Below, in pieces: positions 60,717-64,000 of a stretch of 64,000 nucleotides of DNA. Numbering within the stretch: the first letter of the stretch is position 1; every line of letters starts with the position of its first letter. This DNA comes from Protaetiibacter intestinalis. GTDB lineage: Bacteria > Actinomycetota > Actinomycetes > Actinomycetales > Microbacteriaceae. The stretch is taken from contig NZ_CP032630.1 of the NCBI RefSeq assembly GCF_003627075.1, positions 1,488,001 through 1,552,000 on the forward strand, written 5' to 3'. The translations under genes were made by a program, and so were the position numbers. The notes beneath the pieces are model-generated. The model worked only from the letters and a program-made list of their open reading frames with translations. It ran no database searches and had not been told where the DNA came from.

Positions 60717-61586
60717 TCAGAGCGCGATGAGCAGCACGCCCGTGACGACGACGCCGGCGGAGGCGACGCGCCACATCGCGTTGCCCTCGCGCAGCACGAG
60801 CGCCCCGAACAGGCTCACGAGCACGACGCTCACCTCGCGCATCGGCGCCACGAGCGAGACCGGCGCGATGGTCACGGCCGTCAGCACGAGGATGTACGAC
60901 AGCGGCGAGAGGATGCCGAAGGCGAGCATCGTGCGCCAGCGCTCGCGCAGCAGCCGCACCGCCTCGCGCGTGCGGCTGCGCAGCGCGAGCGTGTACAGGG
61001 GGATCTCGAGGAAGGTGCAGCCGACCATGAAGGCGACCGGGGGGATCTGCCAGCTGCGGATCGCGTGCGCGTCCCACAGCGTGTAGGCGGCGATGGAGAC
61101 GCCCGTGAGGGCGCCCGCGACGAGGGCGGGGTCGATCCGGCGACGGGAGCCCGGCAGGGCGGGCGGACGGTCGACGATGCCGAGCGCCACGACCCCCACG
61201 ACGATCGCGAGCACCCCCGCGAGCGCGAAGGGGGCGGGCCGCTCGCCGAGCACCGCGATCGCGACGATGACGGTGAGCAGGGGGCCGGTGCCGCGCGCCG
61301 TCGCGTAGACGGTCGAGAGGTTGCCGAGGGCGTAGCCGCGCTGCAGCACGAGCATGTAGGCGACGTGCAGCACGCCCGAGACTCCGATGCCGAGCAGGAA
61401 GCCGCCGAGCTGCTCGGTGGGGATGCCGCCGGTGAGCGGGATGAGCGGGGCCCACAGCACGGTCGCCGAGACGGCGGCGCCCCAGAGGAACAGCATCCCG
61501 CCGCCGCTGGAGCGGTGCGCGAGCACGTTCCAGGCGGCGTGCGAGACGGCGGCGCCGAGCACGAGGAGGACGGCTTCGACGGACAT
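60717..61586 (-). CDS. EamA/DMT-family transporter under guanidine riboswitch
   Basis: A 289-residue membrane protein with ten predicted helices in two EamA halves (first half about 1-135, second about 150-289). Motifs are SHAAWNVLAHRS, YATARGTGPLLTV and VSLVAPMREVSVVLVSL. It belongs to the drug/metabolite transporter superfamily, as do the four-helix SMR guanidine exporters (Gdx). The guanidine-I riboswitch just upstream suggests it exports guanidine or a related compound; the EamA fold in this role would be unusual. GAAGGG lies 8 bp before the ATG. Confidence 0.87.
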   Translation of the reverse strand: MSVEAVLLVLGAAVSHAAWNVLAHRSSGGGMLFLWGAAVSATVLWAPLIPLTGGIPTEQLGGFLLGIGVSGVLHVAYMLVLQRGYALGNLSTVYATARGTGPLLTVIVAIAVLGERPAPFALAGVLAIVVGVVALGIVDRPPALPGSRRRIDPALVAGALTGVSIAAYTLWDAHAIRSWQIPPVAFMVGCTFLEIPLYTLALRSRTREAVRLLRERWRTMLAFGILSPLSYILVLTAVTIAPVSLVAPMREVSVVLVSLFGALVLREGNAMWRVASAGVVVTGVLLIAL

Positions 61587-61612
61587 GCGGGACCCTTCGG
61601 CCCGCCGCGGGC

Positions 61613-61731
61613 GCGACGGACGGGTCCTCCGGGCTTTTGTCCTGTCAGATGACGGCGTCCACGAGGGTGGTCGCCGTGGCGCCGCTCGGACCAGTCGAGG
61701 CGAGCCTCCGGAACCCTAGGCGCTGTCGCGG
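61613..61731 (-). ncRNA. Guanidine-I (ykkC) riboswitch
   Basis: On the minus strand the leader contains, in order, CCUAGGGUUCCGG (about 61721-61709), ACUGGUCCGAG (about 61695-61685), the stem ACGGCG/CGCCGU (about 61678-61652) and GACAGGACAAAAGCCCGGAGGA (about 61646-61625; GACAGGACAAAAGCCCGG is the near-invariant 3' core). This order and these words match the guanidine-I class. Downstream, GGACCC (61627-61622) can pair with GGGUCC (61593-61588 region) which overlaps the ribosome-binding site GAAGGG, so guanidine binding would free translation of the EamA gene. Confidence 0.88.
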
Positions 61732-62017
61732 CCGAGCGTAGGGGCCGTCGGTGAACGGCCGGTTAACGTGATTGAGGGTCGGCCGCAGAGGCAAGCGGCC
61801 GACCCTCTCCCTTGCACCAAGAGTGTCCTGCAATCACATTCCGCTTGGTTCGCCACAGCAAACGAATCAAGCTCTATGAATGTATAACGAGAAGGTAACG
61901 CTGTCTAGTTATCAGACCGTTATTTTTCTGCGAGTTCGCCCAGCGCCCGATCGGAGGCGGTGCGACGCGCGCGAAGGCGCGGTCAGGCGACGCGAGTCGA
62001 CCTCTCGGTGCCGCGCC
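61732..62017. other. Intergenic region with hairpin and AT-rich patch
   Basis: No gene. A perfect 13-bp hairpin (GAGGGTCGGCCGC at 61774-61786, complement at 61795-61807) probably ends the winged-helix gene on the minus strand. An unusually AT-rich patch at about 61860-61935 contains GTTATACATTC on the minus strand, a candidate promoter. The promoter for the riboswitch RNA must lie here too, but no clear -35/-10 pair stands out. Confidence 0.55.
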
Positions 62018-62746
62018 TCAGAAGACGTCGGGCGACGGCGTCGACGCCCAGCGGATGGTGACATCCGCGTGGCGGTCGAAGCGGTACCCGGAGCCGCGCA
62101 CGGTGCGCACGATGTCCTCGTAGGCGCCGAGCTTGGAGCGCAGCCGCCGCACGTGCACGTCGATCGTGCGCTCGTTCGGGGTCTCCTCGTCGCCGCCGTC
62201 CGACCACAGGGTCGAGATGATCTCGGCGCGGTCGATCGTGCGCCCCTCGCGCAGCACGAGGAACTGCAGCAGCTCGAACTCCTTGTAGGTGAGCGGCGCG
62301 ATCTCGCCGTCGAGCTGTACGCGCTTGCGGGAGATGTCGATCACGACACCGCCCTTCGGCTCCGGCGGCTCGGCGGGGGCGACCGTCTGGCGGTGCTTGG
62401 CGAGCGCGGCCGGGTCCTGCAGGGCGAGGCGCACGACCTCGACGTCGCGGCCGCCCGCACCCTGCGGGGCGAGCGCCACGGCGGCGTAGGTCTCGGCATC
62501 CGGCACGAGGTCGGCCACGGTGCGCTTGAGGGCCTCCACGAGCTGCGGCAGCGAGACGCCGGCGCCGAGCGCCTTCAGCTCGTCGACGCCCACGTAGAGG
62601 GCGAAGCCGCGCGCCTCGGTGCCCTCGGGCACGGCGCGGATGCGCGGACGCTCGGGCTCCGCCACGGGTGCCGGGCGGGGCGCGATGCGCGGGGCGGGGT
62701 AGGAGCGGGTCTGGGGACGGAGGGTGTCGAGGGTGGCGAGAGACAT
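62018..62746 (-). CDS. Winged-helix (OmpR-type) DNA-binding protein without receiver domain
   Basis: A 242-residue protein. The C-terminal 100 residues are an OmpR/PhoB winged helix (PLTYKEFELLQFLVLREGRTIDRAEIISTLW, TIDVHVRRLRSKLG, TVRGSGYRF). The N-terminal half lacks the receiver Asp/Lys residues; instead it has a conserved-looking FALYVGVDELKALGAGVSLPQL region. The ATG at 62746 is preferred because AAGGAT precedes it; an upstream in-frame ATG at 62857 has no ribosome-binding site. An orphan regulator whose activity is not phosphorylation-dependent. Confidence 0.82.
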   Translation of the reverse strand: MSLATLDTLRPQTRSYPAPRIAPRPAPVAEPERPRIRAVPEGTEARGFALYVGVDELKALGAGVSLPQLVEALKRTVADLVPDAETYAAVALAPQGAGGRDVEVVRLALQDPAALAKHRQTVAPAEPPEPKGGVVIDISRKRVQLDGEIAPLTYKEFELLQFLVLREGRTIDRAEIISTLWSDGGDEETPNERTIDVHVRRLRSKLGAYEDIVRTVRGSGYRFDRHADVTIRWASTPSPDVF

Positions 62747-63057
62747 GTCGTCGAATCCTTGCGAGGTGTCGGCGGCCGCATCGGAGGCGGCGGGCCGGGA
62801 GTTGTCGAAGCGGGAGACGCCATCCGGATCGGAACCGGACGTCGGGGAGTTCACCATGCGGGGTTCACTCGGGCGAGGGGCGGCCTAGGCGCACATTCGA
62901 CAACACATGACCGAGCGCACCGGCATCATCATGCCGGCGTTCCCGAGGGCCTCGAAGGAGGTCGTGGGGCGCGCGTGAACGGTCATGCCTGCCAGTGTGT
63001 GCCAGCGTTACGCCGCGTGTCAACCGCGACGGAACGTGTCGTAACAGAAGGAAAGAC
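62747..63057. other. Intergenic region, no gene seen
   Basis: About 310 bp between upp and the winged-helix gene. It holds a short hairpin (CCGGCAT-CATC-ATGCCGG, 62920-62937), possibly a weak terminator for upp on the minus strand. No convincing reading frame. Confidence 0.5.
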
Positions 63058-63690
63058 TCACACCAGCCCGTAGAGGCGGTCGCCCGCGTCGCCGAGGCCG
63101 GGCACGATGTAGCCCTTCTCGTTGAGCCGCTCGTCGAGTGCGCCGACCACGACGGTCACCTCGCGGCCCTCGGTCGCCTTGCGCACGGCCTCGATGCCCT
63201 CGGGGGCCGCGATGAGGCACACGGCGGTCACGTCGACCGCGCCGCGCTGGAACAGGAACTCGATCGCCGCGCCGAGCGAGCCGCCCGTGGCGAGCATGGG
63301 GTCGAGGATGAAGCACTGGCGGTTCGAGAGGTCGTCGGGCAGCCGCTCGGCGTAGGTCGTGGGCTGCAGGGTCTCCTCGTCGCGCACCATGCCGAGGAAG
63401 CCGACCTCCGCGGTCGGGACGAGCTTGACCATGCCCTCCAGCATCCCGAGGCCGGCGCGCAGGATCGGCACGACGAGCGGCTTCGGCTCGGCGATCGCGA
63501 GGCCCGTGGTCTCGGCGACGGGCGTCTGCACGGTGACGGGGGTGGTGCGCACGTTGCGGGTCGCCTCGTAGGCGAGCAGCGTCACGAGCTCTTCGGCGAG
63601 GGCCCGGAAGACGGGCGACGGGGTGCGCTCGTCGCGCAGCACCGTCAGCTTGTGGGTGATCAGCGGATGGTCGGCCACATGCACTCGCAT
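63058..63690 (-). CDS. upp: Uracil phosphoribosyltransferase
   Basis: A 210-residue salvage enzyme converting uracil and PRPP to UMP. The motifs [26 protein letters not shown] (PRPP-binding) and the C-terminal [12 protein letters not shown] are diagnostic. Length matches the family. The ATG at 63690 is only 12 bp from the divergent tadA start, so the two promoters lie within each other's coding region. Links with psuG, which releases uracil. Confidence 0.96.
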   Translation of the reverse strand: MRVHVADHPLITHKLTVLRDERTPSPVFRALAEELVTLLAYEATRNVRTTPVTVQTPVAETTGLAIAEPKPLVVPILRAGLGMLEGMVKLVPTAEVGFLGMVRDEETLQPTTYAERLPDDLSNRQCFILDPMLATGGSLGAAIEFLFQRGAVDVTAVCLIAAPEGIEAVRKATEGREVTVVVGALDERLNEKGYIVPGLGDAGDRLYGLV

Positions 63691-63702
63691 AGGCTTCAAT
63701 CT

Positions 63703-64000
63703 ATGCCCTCGGGAGCCGATGAGGAGGCGATGCGCCTCGCCCTCGCGGAGGCGGAGCTCGCGCTCGGCTCGGGGGATGTGCCGGTCGGGGCGGTCGTGCT
63801 CGACCGCGACGGCACGGTGCTCGCGGTGGGACGCAACGAGCGCGAGGCGCACGGCGACCCGACCGCGCACGCCGAGGTGGTGGCGATCCGGCGGGCGGCC
63901 CAGGTGCGCGGCGACTGGCACCTGGACGGCACGACGCTCGTCGTGACGCTCGAGCCGTGCGTCATGTGCGCGGGCGCGATCCTCGCCGCCCGGATCCCGC
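63703..64000 (+). CDS. tadA: tRNA adenosine deaminase, 3' part missing
   Basis: The first 99 residues of a cytidine-deaminase-fold protein. Zinc-site motifs are [10 protein letters not shown] (His-Ala-Glu) and [10 protein letters not shown] (Pro-Cys-x-x-Cys). TadA converts A34 to inosine in tRNA-Arg(ACG). The ATG at 63703 gives the usual MRLAL position about ten residues in; with so little space to upp the message may be leaderless. It runs off the right edge. Confidence 0.93.
   Translation, partial: MPSGADEEAMRLALAEAELALGSGDVPVGAVVLDRDGTVLAVGRNEREAHGDPTAHAEVVAIRRAAQVRGDWHLDGTTLVVTLEPCVMCAGAILAARIP

Noticed and set aside
61880..63073. A 397-codon plus-strand frame over the winged-helix gene
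   Set aside because: Gly/Arg-rich translation without motifs, antisense to a clear OmpR-type gene.
1..64000. tRNA, rRNA or insertion-sequence genes
   Set aside because: No cloverleaf-like sequence, rRNA stretch, transposase or terminal inverted repeats with target duplication were recognised by eye; a tRNA scan would be needed to exclude a tRNA gene fully.

Overview
The window is chromosomal DNA of a high-GC actinobacterium, most likely a member of the Microbacteriaceae (Leifsonia/Agromyces/Microbacterium type). This rests on the very GC-rich coding sequence, frequent GTG starts, ATGA/GTGA start-stop overlaps, RamB-controlled glyoxylate genes and the kind of gene content. Genus and species cannot be read from the sequence. 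No rRNA, tRNA, CRISPR array or insertion sequence was recognised.

Layout. 1-8.9 kb: an arabinoside/plant-glycan locus with a secreted clan GH-A hydrolase carrying two ricin-type lectin domains, a GH127 beta-L-arabinofuranosidase, a LacI regulator and an ABC sugar importer without its own ATPase; three copies of a 14-bp LacI operator tie them together. 9-14.1 kb: an AAA/DUF4143 ATPase, a four-gene operon around a divergent NRAMP-like transporter with PRC-barrel-like proteins, a TauE/SafE exporter and a remnant toxin-antitoxin pair. 14.1-20.8 kb: IclR-controlled acetoacetate use (CoA-transferase A and B, thiolase) and two TetR units with clear palindromic operators. 20.9-28.4 kb: a seven-gene sulfur-scavenging operon (MetQ-, MetN- and MetI-like importer, two DszC-like flavin monooxygenases, aldo/keto reductase, NtaA/DszA-like monooxygenase). 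28.5-36.8 kb: a permease, RamB, isocitrate lyase, malate synthase, an adenylate-kinase paralog and an SDR. 36.9-42.9 kb: a five-gene overlapping operon pairing a fatty-acyl-reductase/HAD fusion with a canonical diiron ferritin-like protein and a degenerate paralog of it. 42.9-50.9 kb: a defence island with type I restriction-modification genes interleaved with a MntA-HepT toxin-antitoxin pair and an Mrr nuclease. 50.9-58.3 kb: a large LuxR-type regulator, a PlsC acyltransferase plus alkyl-DHAP-synthase-like pair, and a lipoprotein. 58.3-64 kb: pseudouridine catabolism, MarR, an EamA-family transporter behind a guanidine-I (ykkC) riboswitch, a winged-helix regulator, upp and the 5' part of tadA.

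Points of most interest: (1) the guanidine-I riboswitch in front of an EamA/DMT transporter, with a visible ribosome-binding-site-masking arrangement; (2) the diiron / acyl-reductase-HAD / pseudo-diiron operon, which with the nearby AgpS and PlsC genes could form an unrecognised fatty-alcohol, ether-lipid or hydrocarbon pathway; (3) the layered defence island, whose toxin-antitoxin pair has its own AT-rich palindromic promoter; (4) the sulfur operon; and (5) several families of long intergenic inverted repeats, one of which occurs twice 30 kb apart with the same 23-25-23 architecture.
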